A stretch of 64,000 nt of DNA from Rapana venosa (lineage: Eukaryota > Mollusca > Gastropoda > Neogastropoda > Muricidae): positions 63,825,711 through 63,889,710 of the forward strand of contig CM054141.1 of assembly GCA_028751875.1 (NCBI GenBank), given 5' to 3'. The notes under the pieces are model-generated. The model searched no databases, was not told the DNA's origin, and saw nothing but the letters and a program-made list of their open reading frames with translations. A program made the position numbers and the translations under genes. Shown one piece after another: positions 54,050 to 64,000 of this stretch (within the stretch, counting starts at the first letter, position 1; each line of letters opens with the position of its first letter).

Positions 54050-56110
54050 AAATAAATGAAATTTTGCTGTCATCATCTGAAGTTGAAAATATAATTCCTA
54101 ACCTCGGTACGAATAAAGCAGTAGGATTAGATTTAGCTCACAATAAACTCTTAAAAGCGTTTCAAACATCAAATCTGAATCCTTTAACTAATGTCTTTAA
54201 TAGAAGTCTAAATGAATGCAGGTTTCAGAAACTCTGGAAAACACCTTTAGTAAACCCTATTCAAACACACAAAAAAGAAATGAAACTCGCTTGTCATTTT
54301 TACAGCAAGCTGACCAGTGCAAAGCAAACTAGACTGACCAGCAGTGGAGCAGGTAGGATGAGTTTGGACAGAAGTGTGGTAGACTGGCATTCATGTTCCA
54401 AGTGGTTCAGAACCTTCTACCATTGACATGATGGCAGACACGATGACCCAACATATACACCAGGTTTGACGAAATCAAAATGAAACTCCCGAGATCATGG
54501 ACTCTGCTTCTGGGCTGATCAATATAATCCGAACAATTAAAGAGGCATTTCCTTGTGTAATATAGCTGCTGACAAACATGTATGGCAGCATGATAAATAA
54601 ATGACTAAAAGAATGGATAGAAAACCGAATAATAAACAGGCGAATTGTAAATCTGGGTTTAAGAAAGATTACAGTACAACTGACCATACATTCGCTTCAT
54701 CCGCTGCTGTTCAGAAGCAATTTGTAAATAATCGAAAAGTCTATGTAGCTTTTATTGATATTGAAAAAAAAGCCTCCAACTCTATTTCTAGGATGTTTTT
54801 ATGGCCAATTCTTATTAAGAATGGCATCAAAGGTAAACTTTATAAATGTGTAAAGAGCATGTACAGAGATGTTAAAACTAGAATAAGTTATGGTGCTAAA
54901 TTCAGTCATTATATAAATTGTACATAGATGTCAAACAGGGCGATGTATGTAGTCATGTCTTATTTTCCTTATTTATAAACAAATTATCCCCAGAATCTAT
55001 TGGTAATGGCAGACATAGGGTCGATTTGGATTAGACAAATTTTTATATTGCTGTTTGCATATGATACTGTTTTGCTGTCTGAAACGGTAATAGGATTGCA
55101 AACTTGACTTAACAGTTTGCACTCTTCTGCACTCAGGTTAGTGGGCATCTAGTCTCACTCGAAAGATGGTTAACGGAAATTCAGGATTTTCTGTAGTGAA
55201 TTCCTGTACGTATTTGGGTTTATATTTCTCCACAAGATGAGTTTCACATTTACCTGTCAGGATCTTGTCAGCTAAGATAGACCTGTTATTATGGAGATAT
55301 TACATTTTCCGTACAAATCTAATTAAAGTAATTATGCAAAAGTGTTTTTCAAATTATTTGATGCCCGGGCACAACCCATAGTTTAATGCTGTGCTGAAAA
55401 AGAGTCTGGAAACTGGATATGAAATCGAAAAGGTAAGTCTGTTTGCCATGAAGAGGTCTTTGCACTGTGATCAACGAATACCAAATGACTTGGTTTATGA
55501 CGAACTTGACCAGTTTCCAATTTTTTAAATTATTATATTAAATGTACTAAGTGCTGGCTTAAATTAGTTCGTATGAACGATCACAGATTACCCAAGAAAG
55601 CTTATAAAACATATGAACTTGATGCTAAAGTCAACATAACTTGAGTGAAAAACATGTGTAAATGTGTTGTAGATTTTTTGTTTGCATGGCTTATTTATAT
55701 CACTTTAAGTCACGGCAGATTTCTCTGAGCGAAATTTGGGTTAAATTGGTTTAGTCAGGGAGTTTGATATATACAAATTTTTTTTGATATGTTTCAAACA
55801 GCGCATAATAGACTGTAGATGGCACGAGTTGGATTTGTATATCGAAGAATATTAGATGTTTTCATTCTTTAGACTTATCAAAGTAAATCACATAGCAGAG
55901 CCATATCTAGTGATAAATATGAAACGTATGTTAAAAATGCATTAACTAAGTTTCTATTGGGGGTGTCTGAAATTGCTGTGTTCAGCCAAAGATTTACACC
56001 TCTTGCTGTAAGAATGGATGAATGTCCATTATGTAGGTCAGCTAAGGAAGTTCATTTCATATTAAGTTGCCCTGTACTAAATTACATGACAGAAAAGTAT
56101 ATTTCTCTGA
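54050..56110 (+). pseudogene. Heavily decayed non-LTR retrotransposon
   Basis: Readable RT blocks in order: SEVENIIPNLGTNKAVGLD and LTNVFNRSLNE (54070-54220), GFKKDYSTTDHTF and VYVAFIDIEKKASNSISR (54655-54795). KGKLYKCVKSMYRDVKTRIS, then VKQGDVCSHVLFSLFINKLS (about 54927-54990) follow. A knuckle C-P-L-C...H...C (DECPLCRSAKEVHFILSCP) near 56010-56075 closes the coding part. Many stops and frameshifts; about 54290-54540 is unalignable. Confidence 0.75.
55695..55742 (-). mobile_element. SINE family A 3'-end fragment
   Basis: TATCACTTTAAGTCACGGCA then GATTTCTCTGAGCGAAATTT matches the distal end of the family A copy at 957-1003. Confidence 0.6.
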
Positions 56111-56374
56111 AATATTAAAAAAGCTATGTTTCATGGATTAGATTTGCTTTTAATAGCATCAAATCAGGATGTTATTCATAACCATGCTATATTTTATAAA
56201 TCTTTGAAAAGACCAGGCCGGGTATAGTAAGAAGTCGGCACCCACATTGTTTGATCATAGCCATATATTCGGTGTATATGCGTGATTAGGTGGGTATGAT
56301 GAACTATTCATGCTGCACATGATAATCTTAACTACCCACTTCCCATGGCGCTATGGCCTTATGGAATAAATCTC

Positions 56375-56482
<108 letters not shown>

Positions 56483-56514
56483 GACACACACACTGACACT
56501 GATTTTCCAGGCCT

Positions 56515-56800
56515 ATGACATGAAAATCAGTGTCAGTAAGACCGAGGTCATGACAGTCAGCAGGAGACCACACACTCTGGACATCAATATCAATGGATCC
56601 CAGTTAAATCAAGTCAGCGAATTTAAATATCTGGGCAGTGTATTTGCAGAGAACGGAAGATTAGACCGTGAAATTGAAACAAGATGTCAGAAGGCTAATG
56701 CGGTCAATTACCAGCTCGCCCCTTTCCTGAAACATCCCAGCATCCCCATGGACACAAAGGCAAAACTGATTAACACCATCTTCCTCTTTTTAAAATCGCA
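56515..56800 (+). pseudogene. Non-LTR RT fragment, post-YADD region
   Basis: The frame reads [20 protein letters not shown], then [20 protein letters not shown] and RLDREIETRCQKANAV. This is the KTxxM...FxYLGSxxxxxG...EIxxR block that follows the active site in many non-LTR elements. It is open from 56520 to the A-rich run at 56801. Confidence 0.78.
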
Positions 56801-58460
56801 AAAAAAAAAAAAAAGGGAAAAACAAATTTCATAGTTTTGTTTACCTTCAAAGGACCCCCATGTAATAAAACCCACCCCATAACATAACTTCCCAAGAAAT
56901 CCACTGATCATATTTTTTTCCCAAATTGCATAACTTTTGCGGGGAAAGGGCCCTTTTCATGCTAAAAATTGTTTTCTCAACCATCGAACACAATAGCTTT
57001 TTTTTAAAACAGACTAAGTCCAATTTGTTTTGTACCGTGTTCTGTATAAACAAATGTAAAGACTTGCAGTCGCGTACAAGTTGATCAGAAATCAATAATG
57101 GATCTCCCAGGCACCATCGCCATTCATTCCAATTTTTGATTGCTTTTAAGATATTTGGGGTACTGATGCTTAACTTTACCACTCGGCTATCGCACGGAAA
57201 ACAAAAATTCTTTTGGGGAACAAGCTTTGACTTTGTCCACATGTCAAATCCCACAAGTTTTGTTTTTTCAAGTAGGAGATTACCCACTTTTCGCCAAGCT
57301 TTTGTTTTTTAATGACACAAAAAACGTTTGCTTCAAAAGTTAATTCCCGTTAAGTACAGTAATATGCTTTCTCAGTGCCAATACAATTTTTCAAATGTGC
57401 CTGGGTGAAGGGAGTAATGGTGCTAGTATCCAGTTCTGAAACAAATTCTTGTCAAGGACGTCATGTTTATAAATATAATATTTTTTTAAATGACCTCAGG
57501 ATTTGTTTTAGTGCCAAAAGTTTCACACTCATGACGTAACTGTATTAGTGTTGTATGGTTTTACAGGCTACTTGAAATTTCTTATTTAGAGAAAAAAGTC
57601 GTCTCAAATCAAATACTAACTCAACGTTTACCCTTTAAACTTCGGCAAACATCCACTTCATTCAGGGAGTCATTAGAACATTCAAATTTTTAAAACAGCG
57701 AATTTTAGGTGCGGGTTAAACCTGGGTAGCCCGGTCCTCGCAGACACAGGCGCTGCTGACCGTTTGGGCGTCACCACACCCCCGGGCTATTGCTGCACAC
57801 TCTTAAAAGAACATGTAAAGAGGGCCCTAGCCCGGGGAAACCCGGGGGCTGCCCCTTTAAATTTCGTCTTGTTGAAAACAATCTGGCTTGGCTGCAATAG
57901 TTGTTAGAAGGAAGTATTAAGTCTTTTTTCTTTTTGAAGTATTAAGGATTTGTCAATATCCAACCGCTTTATGGGCTCCACTCTCAATTTTCTTTCTGGA
58001 TGTACTTCGACCTTTTCCATGACTGGACATGGCCGAAAGGCAGCGGAGGTTATAAATCAGGGTTTTCCTGCCTTCCCAGGCTAACAAGTTCCGTCTGCCC
58101 AAAGCAACTGGTTCTAAGGCGCAAGTGACCAGCCTTCGCCCCATTGTCCTGTCAGTTAAAAGTTCCATTGGGCTTAGAGGCAAGGTGGCCAGGACTTTGG
58201 TTCCAGAGGCTATTTGAGACATACGCTTTTGGAAGCACTTTATTTAAGTTGGAGTCACCCCACCCCACCCCTGGTATGACAATTTTTCCGAACCACAAAT
58301 ACAACTATTTTTTTTTAAAACTGGGCGCAAACGGTCTGCGAGCGTTCACAACACGGAAACTCTGTAAATCGTTTAATTTGGGAGAACCTTGAGGGGATGA
58401 ATCGTAAAAAGTTTCAGTCCAAGGAGAACAAACTTTTCCCAAAAAAAAACCCCCCTAGCC
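56800..58460. other. Low-information stretch with many homopolymer steps
   Basis: No coherent gene. Frequent AAAA/CCC/GGG/TTTT steps and GC-rich jumps such as CCCGGGGAAACCCGGGGG near 57832-57850 suggest consensus errors. A GCCCGGTCCTCGCAGACACA stretch near 57730 may be a SINE relic. Confidence 0.45.
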
Positions 58461-58469
58461 TAGAATATG

Positions 58470-58880
58470 CCACTTTAAACCCTCCCTTGCGATCTCTCCA
58501 CGGGCTCCCTGTGCCACAATTATAAATTAAAAGACAATTAAAATCAATGCCCTTTTACAAATGTCCCAAAAACGCACCCCCCCTACCTCTGTGAAGTCTT
58601 AACCTGTATTCTCCACTTCCCTCCGCCCTGCTTCAATACCTTTGCTTACGAACACCTAATAAACCAATCCACCTTTGGCTGCCGCTCTTTCTCTTTTTTT
58701 GGGTCCATCGCCCTGGAATACTTCCTCCTTCCCCCAGAAACCTAGTTATGACTTTTTAAAATCCCCTCAAACATATTTATTCAAACCTAAGATTTCCCTT
58801 TTGTTTCATACAAACACCCCAACTTCACAAAACCCATGCCACCCCCTGCTAAAATACGACCTTGTGGGGTGGATGCTTTT
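58470..58880 (+). pseudogene. CR1/L2-like LINE C-terminal fragment, degraded
   Basis: CCCTTGCGATCTCTCCACGG, CCTACCTCTGTGAAGTCTTA, TTGGCTGCCGCTCTTTCTCT and GGGTCCATCGCCCTGGAATA parallel 13025-13280 of the larger LINE. Single-base insertions are frequent, mostly in homopolymers. Confidence 0.78.
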
Positions 58881-58884
58881 AAAA

Positions 58885-59590
58885 AACGTTAAACTATTAA
58901 AATTTTTTTTATTTCATAGTTTTTGTCTGCAGCGCACCATGTTTGTAAATATTTTTTTTTAAAACATTGTTATTAAATTGATTGCATACTTTAAGTTTGG
59001 GTTTTTGAAACAGCTCTTATTTTCTTGCAAGATTAGCGCAAATAAGTTCCATATTTTTATATGGCCCAAAATTTAATAACTTCAGACCATAAATGTGACG
59101 CGCCATCAATTTCTGTCAATAACCTTTTAATGATTTGAATTTCGGGCCAATCCTTCCCCTTCCTTTTTCTAGATAAAAGCGTAATTTACAATAGAAAGGA
59201 ATGAAAACTGACAGTAAAATCACAAACGTAAACACACACGAGCCTACATACATACCACACACTCCCTACCTTTTTCTAACAATGAAGGAGTGCACAGACA
59301 TTAATGGAATACCGAGTTGTACTTCCGCTACTTTTTTATCTACTACCTACACTCTACTACTATTTTCATTTCTACACACTATACTACATACACACGTAAC
59401 ACACAACCCCACCCACACACCCACCACACACAAACCACTTTTACTTTCCCCTTCATTTTAAGGGTCTTTCATTTTTTCATGCCCAAACTACACAAAAGGG
59501 ACAGGGGTGGGTTGGGAAGGAGCTTGCAGAAGAAAAGGGGAGGAACTCAGGAAAAAATTTAAGTCACAGATACCTTTTACAGACCTTCCA
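58885..59590. other. AT-rich stretch, nothing recognised
   Basis: CACACAAC-type patch at 59370-59440; no gene. Confidence 0.4.
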
Positions 59591-59594
59591 TGGG

Positions 59595-59880
59595 TACAGC
59601 ACAGTGATAGAGAAGATGGTGTTTAAAAACCCTTTTGAGTAAAAGAAGGAGACTGGTTTAAAAACCCTTTGGGTAAAAGAAGGCACTGTTTTTAAAAACC
59701 TTTTGGGGTAAAAGGAGACGTGGTTTGAAAACCTTGGTAAAAGAAGAGACGGTTTTAAAAACCTTTGGGGGAAAAGAAGGAGACGTGTGTTTGAAAACTT
59801 TGATAAAAGGAACTGTTTTTAAAAACCTTTGGTAAAAGGAGACGGGTTTTGAAAAAACCTTGAGTAAAAGGAGAAGATAA
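59595..59880 (+). repeat. Minisatellite, ~27-36 bp units (GTTTAAAAACCTTTGGGTAAAAG)
   Basis: About nine units of GGTTTAAAAACCTTTGGGTA then AAAGAAGGAGAC with varying homopolymer lengths. Confidence 0.85.
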
Positions 59881-60169
59881 ATTAAGAATGGATCTCCAAG
59901 GAAAGATTTTTTTTCACAGAGCGGGAAAAAGGAAACTTTCTAGAAACAAAGTGGACGCATGCTTAACTAAAAAATTCAAATTTCCCAAAAGAGTTTGGGG
60001 GGAGTTTGCATTTTAAAAGCAACAATCAAATGAGATGAAAAAATTTAAAATAAAGTGATATACGGATAGACTTTGGGGAGAAAAATTCAGGACAATAAAA
60101 CGAATAAAAATACAAATGGGATACAAAAACTTTCACATTTCTGAGTATTTTTTAAACCAATTTTTAATT

Positions 60170-60420
60170 TTCAGAACAAAACTTAATGGTTTTTTTGAAA
60201 AAAAAAATTTGTTATAGTTTATAATAAAACAAAACTTGTTAACGATTATTTTGAGAACAAAATTGTTAATAAATACTGAGAAAAAAAAGACTTGTTAAGG
60301 TCTTATTGAGGATAAAACGTGTTAACAAACCCAAAAATATCAGAAAACCCTATTATTCACCACATATAAAGTCTTTCCACGCAGGGTATACTGAACAAAA
60401 CTTATTAACGATCATCACGT
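60170..60420 (+). repeat. Degenerate minisatellite, ACAAAACTTGTTAACGATTA units
   Basis: AACAAAACTTGTTAACGATT, ACAAAATTGTTAATAAATACT, AGACTTGTTAAGGTCTTATT, ATAAAACGTGTTAACAAAC and finally ACAAAACTTATTAACGATCA. Confidence 0.75.
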
Positions 60421-60654
60421 CAAAAAGGGGATTCATCTCTGCACACAGACTTTGAAGGGTCACAGGAGAACAATCAAAGCTTAAAACATGGGAAAGCCCA
60501 AAAGGGGCGGGTTGGGGGAAAGGTCCCTAAGCAGACATCAAAAAGAAGATGAAGAGGGGAAAGTAAGAAAAGAAAAAGACGACGACGAAGAAGAAAAAGA
60601 CTGAACTTTTACAGTTAAACCCAAATGGGACAAAAAATCGTGCGTTTTTACAAT

Positions 60655-60735
60655 CCTCTCTCTCTCTTCTCTCTCTCCTCTCTCTTCTCTCCCCCTCCCT
60701 CTCCTCTCTCTTCCCTCTCTCCCCCTCCCCCCCCA
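60655..60735 (+). repeat. (CT)n-rich tract with CCCC interruptions
   Basis: CTCT runs broken by TT and CCCC; a second short one is near 60813-60845. Confidence 0.85.
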
Positions 60736-61214
60736 CCAAAGGGGAGAAAAAAAGAAGATTGGAACTTTTTCATAGTTATTTCCAACAGGTAAAACTCTGG
60801 CACTTTATAAACTCTCTCTCTCCCCCCCCCTCTCCCCCATCTCTCAAACACATATAAGCGCACCCGGCACACAACACCAAGCACAATTAAAAAAACAAAA
60901 AAATAAACCTAAAACTTAGCCCATCAAATTTTCAAGTCACCAAATAAAATAAAGTATGACCTTTTAAAAACGGTGAGAAAACCCAAAACCAGAAAAAATA
61001 CACAAAGAACCTTTAGAATTTTTTTAAATGTTAAACGTCACATATAACCAATTTTCGACAGTTTGGGGTCTGAAAAAGCTCCACTTCCAATCCCAAATAT
61101 CACTCGAGAATAAGAACGAAAAAGTATTCTAAAACAAGGGAAGAGCAACTTGCTTGAGGGGCGTAAAGGAACGGATAACAATACATAGAACCGCGTCACA
61201 ACTTTTTACATCTC

Positions 61215-61370
61215 TTGACGGGCCCTATACCAAGGGGTTAACGAAAAGGGGCAACTGATCCTGTGCCCTAAGTTACAGTTCAAATCCTGCACCGGGGTGT
61301 TCAGCAGGGGTCTACAACCCAAAAACAGCTTACATGAAAACCTAGAAGCCCTTAATGTATATTTACGCAT
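61215..61370 (+). mobile_element. Possible degraded tRNA-headed SINE
   Basis: GACGGGCCCTATACCAAGGGGTTAACG then ACAGTTCAAATCCTGCACCG resembles an A box and B box at tRNA-like spacing, with a GTCTACAACCC and TACATCTCGGAAG continuation. Confidence 0.4.
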
Positions 61371-62570
61371 CTATTTTGTAATTTTTTAGTCCCTTACATC
61401 TCGGAAGACAAAGGCTGACCTTATTTTTTGTGTTTTACTCCAATCTTGTTGAGAACAACTCGGGAGTAGGGGCCCCGCCCAATCCTCAACAGCATCTCTC
61501 CCACACTTGTAGAGAATAGTGGACTGCAGCCTAGGGCCACTTTTCTGCCTCTTTTTTTGGCGTGTTCTTTTTCCCTTTAAATTCGAAGCATCTGCATTTC
61601 CCCCACATTTGCCTCACGAGCCTACTGTACCCTTCTCGTTGAAATTTTTAATGCCCGCCAGCTGAAAGAGTTTTATGCATGACCCCATTTTACTTTACAC
61701 TTTCAGTGCTAGCATTTAAAGGCAGTGTCCGCAGTCGTTCGCTGTACAGGATTCTTGGGAATCGACCGTTTCATACTGGCGGTGAACAATTCAACAGAGG
61801 CAGCGCTGACAAGCAAAAGGTGCATGCTGAGGGGTCTGCCCTTTCTAGAACAGGTGTGTGGGTGACTTTTCCCTCCCAAGTAAGATTCAGCACAGACAGC
61901 GATGTCTTTCTCTTGTCAGGCGTACACTGTCGCGATTTTGTAGCCATAAAGTAGCGTGCAGAGAAAACACGTTTGGTATTTCTTGAGTTTGGTGTTCAGA
62001 GTTAAGACTGTTGTTGTCCCATATTTGTGTGTCGATGCATCTACCTTGTGCATTTGAGTATTCACACGTATGCCTTTTGCATTTATGCATTCACACATCT
62101 AAACGCATCTGCTTTGTGTGCTTATGATTAAGTATCAGCCTATGGTTTTCTTACAGTTGTCGTGGAGCATATATGGAAGGTTCACGGGAAAAAACCCTCA
62201 AAAAAATGAAAACTTCGTTGATATTTGTAAGCTTCTGAAAAAATTTTTAATACTTTAGCAACTCTTCCTTTTTTTACTTTCAAAGCTTTTGGATTTTTTG
62301 GTCAGAGCTCGACTTTTCGGGGTACTGAAATTTGGGTTTTTTAACAAACGGGATTCTTTGAAACACCGCAAAGTCTTTGGGAAACTTTTAGGCAAAGTCC
62401 GGGTCGTTACTTTTGGGGGCAGCTACTTTTTTTAATTTAAAAAAATAGAAACCACCAACACACATAAAACTGCGCTTTTACCAGACAAACCATCACCCCT
62501 TTTTCGTACCTATGATTTTTCTCGAGGTTTTTGCTGTTGCCGTATTTTAAAGTCTGTTATTTTTTACTGA
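61370..62570. other. Non-coding stretch, nothing recognised
   Basis: The frame at 61679-61954 has no recognised domain. A group of CATTTATGCATTCACAC-like variants (62040-62100) forms a small degenerate repeat. Confidence 0.35.
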
Positions 62571-62576
62571 TATAGG

Positions 62577-62622
62577 GGGGGGAGAGAGGAGGAAGAGGGG
62601 AGAGTGAAGAGAGGGAAGGAGG

Positions 62623-62653
<31 letters not shown>

Positions 62654-62655
62654 GA

Positions 62656-62700
<45 letters not shown>

Positions 62701-62735
62701 AGAGAGAGAGAGAGAGAAAAGAGGAGGAGGTTGGG
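62577..62735 (+). repeat. (GA)n-rich purine tract
   Basis: GA runs with AAGAGG and GGGAGG interruptions, about 155 bp. Confidence 0.93.
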
Positions 62736-63067
62736 GAAAAAGGTAAAAGATGAATTTAAGATTTTCTAAAGGGGTCCCAGGCCTGGAGCCGGACCTAACA
62801 AGCCTCCTTCTGCTGAAAAAACGGAATAGCAGGGAAGGGGTGTTACCCTGACCACACCCTGTCTCCGCGGCTGTTTTTCCCCCCGCCCCATTCCGCAAAA
62901 CCCCCCCCCCTTGTAGTGAACTGCACATGTTTAAATTTTCCCAAATAGGCTATACCGTCATTACTTAAGGGTTAAAGACAAAACTTCTCACACAGCCCCT
63001 GAAGAAAATTGTTCATATCCAAAACTGTGCTTAGTTCGCCTCCTCCGCTGGCTCTCTCACCCCTCTC

Positions 63068-63304
63068 ATGTTTATATATATAAAATATTAAATTTTAAAA
63101 TATAAATAAATATATATATGGCTCTCCTTTTCCCCTCTCTCATTTTATCTATCTATCTATTACTATCTACTATCTACTACTACATCTATCTTCATCTATA
63201 CTATATTTATACCCAAAATATCACATACCCCTCAATCCCTTAAAATTTTATATATCAAAATCTCCCCCTAATACATAAACATACATACATAGTATATATT
63301 ATAA

Positions 63305-63330
<26 letters not shown>
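63068..63330 (+). repeat. AT-rich and (CTAT)n microsatellite block
   Basis: ATATAT runs at 63070-63118, CTAT units at 63147-63190 and TA at 63295-63328. Confidence 0.88.
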
Positions 63331-63338
<8 letters not shown>

Positions 63339-63524
63339 TTTAATAAAAAAAATTAAAACATATTTAACGTTCACTTTTGAGTTTTTATAAACTTTGATTA
63401 ATTGCACCAACTTTTTCCACAAAATAAAATTTGGGGATTCTGTTAAATATTTTACTTAACGTTTTGTCCCCTTTGGTTTGTTAATCACAAACATAAAAAA
63501 AAAGCCCCGGGGGCAAAACACACC

Positions 63525-63605
63525 CCCAAACACCCACACACCACACACCACAAACACACACCACACACATACACACACACACACTATACCACCCCCACAC
63601 ACACA

Positions 63606-63644
<39 letters not shown>

Positions 63645-63668
63645 CACACACACACAAAACACACACAC
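63525..63668 (+). repeat. (CA)n-rich microsatellite
   Basis: CA runs broken by CCACAC and CCCC; the cleanest part is 63596-63642. Confidence 0.93.
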
Positions 63669-64000
63669 TTTGGCAACTTAATATTGTACAAGACTTGCAA
63701 TTTCCTATATTACCCTCTTAAAAGGAAGCTTAAATTTCCCGTGACCCAGCATATGCCCAGTCCGTTTCCAAAAAAGCAAATCTTAAATCGAATTTACTTT
63801 CGATATTTCCAAAGCATACAAAGGACCTTACTAACACATATTTGGGGAAACAAGGAACCACTGTAACAGATGGAGAAAGTGCCAAGAAATTACTTTAATT
63901 GATAAAAGGAAAAGGTACACAGAGGGGGTTTGTCTTTTGACTGATCTACCGAACCTTTTGAACCGCAACAAGATACATTGATTAGAGAGCCATCCAACAT

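Noticed and set aside
61679..61954. Possible gene in the right-hand low-quality region
   Set aside because: The 91-codon frame has no recognised domain, no splice partner and lies where consensus quality looks poor.

Overview
This is eukaryotic, intron-bearing genomic DNA that is very rich in microsatellites and retrotransposon debris. The best guess is a mollusc, most likely a gastropod. The guess rests on three things: one intact gene of the TMEM272-like four-pass membrane protein family, which is numerous in molluscs; abundant tRNA-headed SINEs and non-LTR retrotransposon fragments; and long (CA)n, (CT)n, (GA)n and (TA)n tracts. No bacterial operon, phage, CRISPR array or complete structural RNA gene is visible.

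Layout. 1-7,676: one gene on the + strand with five coding exons (270-360, 2810-2917, 4203-4262, 5772-6005, 7474-7676). It encodes a 229-residue TMEM272-like protein with two N-terminal PPSY motifs and a cysteine-packed last membrane segment. Its introns hold SINEs, microsatellites and a near-perfect hairpin. 7,677-10,035: 3' flank and microsatellites. 10,037-13,638: a dead, nearly complete CR1/L2-like LINE, fused at its 5' end to a truncated SINE and interrupted by a 298 bp composite SINE (tRNA-like head plus 5S-rRNA-like body) with a 12 bp target-site duplication. 13.8-33.3 kb: gene-poor sequence built of several unnamed dispersed repeat families, SINEs, pentanucleotide satellites and LINE ends. 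The most striking is a repeat of about 1 kb present three times, plus a partial copy, between 23.9 and 33.2 kb. 33.6-35.1 kb: two SINEs in head-to-head orientation, one split by a LINE fragment. 35.2-43.3 kb: minisatellites, duplicated short segments and a minus-strand LINE remnant. 43.75-49.33 kb: a 5.5 kb minisatellite of 14 bp units with a nearly constant 8 bp core and a 6 bp part drawn from a small set of variants. It carries nested internal duplications, the largest about 1.06 kb at an offset of exactly 79 units. 49.9-56.8 kb: remnants of four different non-LTR retrotransposons in the same orientation. 56.8-64.0 kb: sequence with many short homopolymer runs and few readable features, probably of lower consensus quality.

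Only the membrane-protein gene looks functional. The retrotransposons all carry stops, frameshifts or changed catalytic residues. The repeat landscape shows modular SINE evolution: different tRNA-like heads share one 3' module, and LINE 3' ends carry their own microsatellites around the locus.
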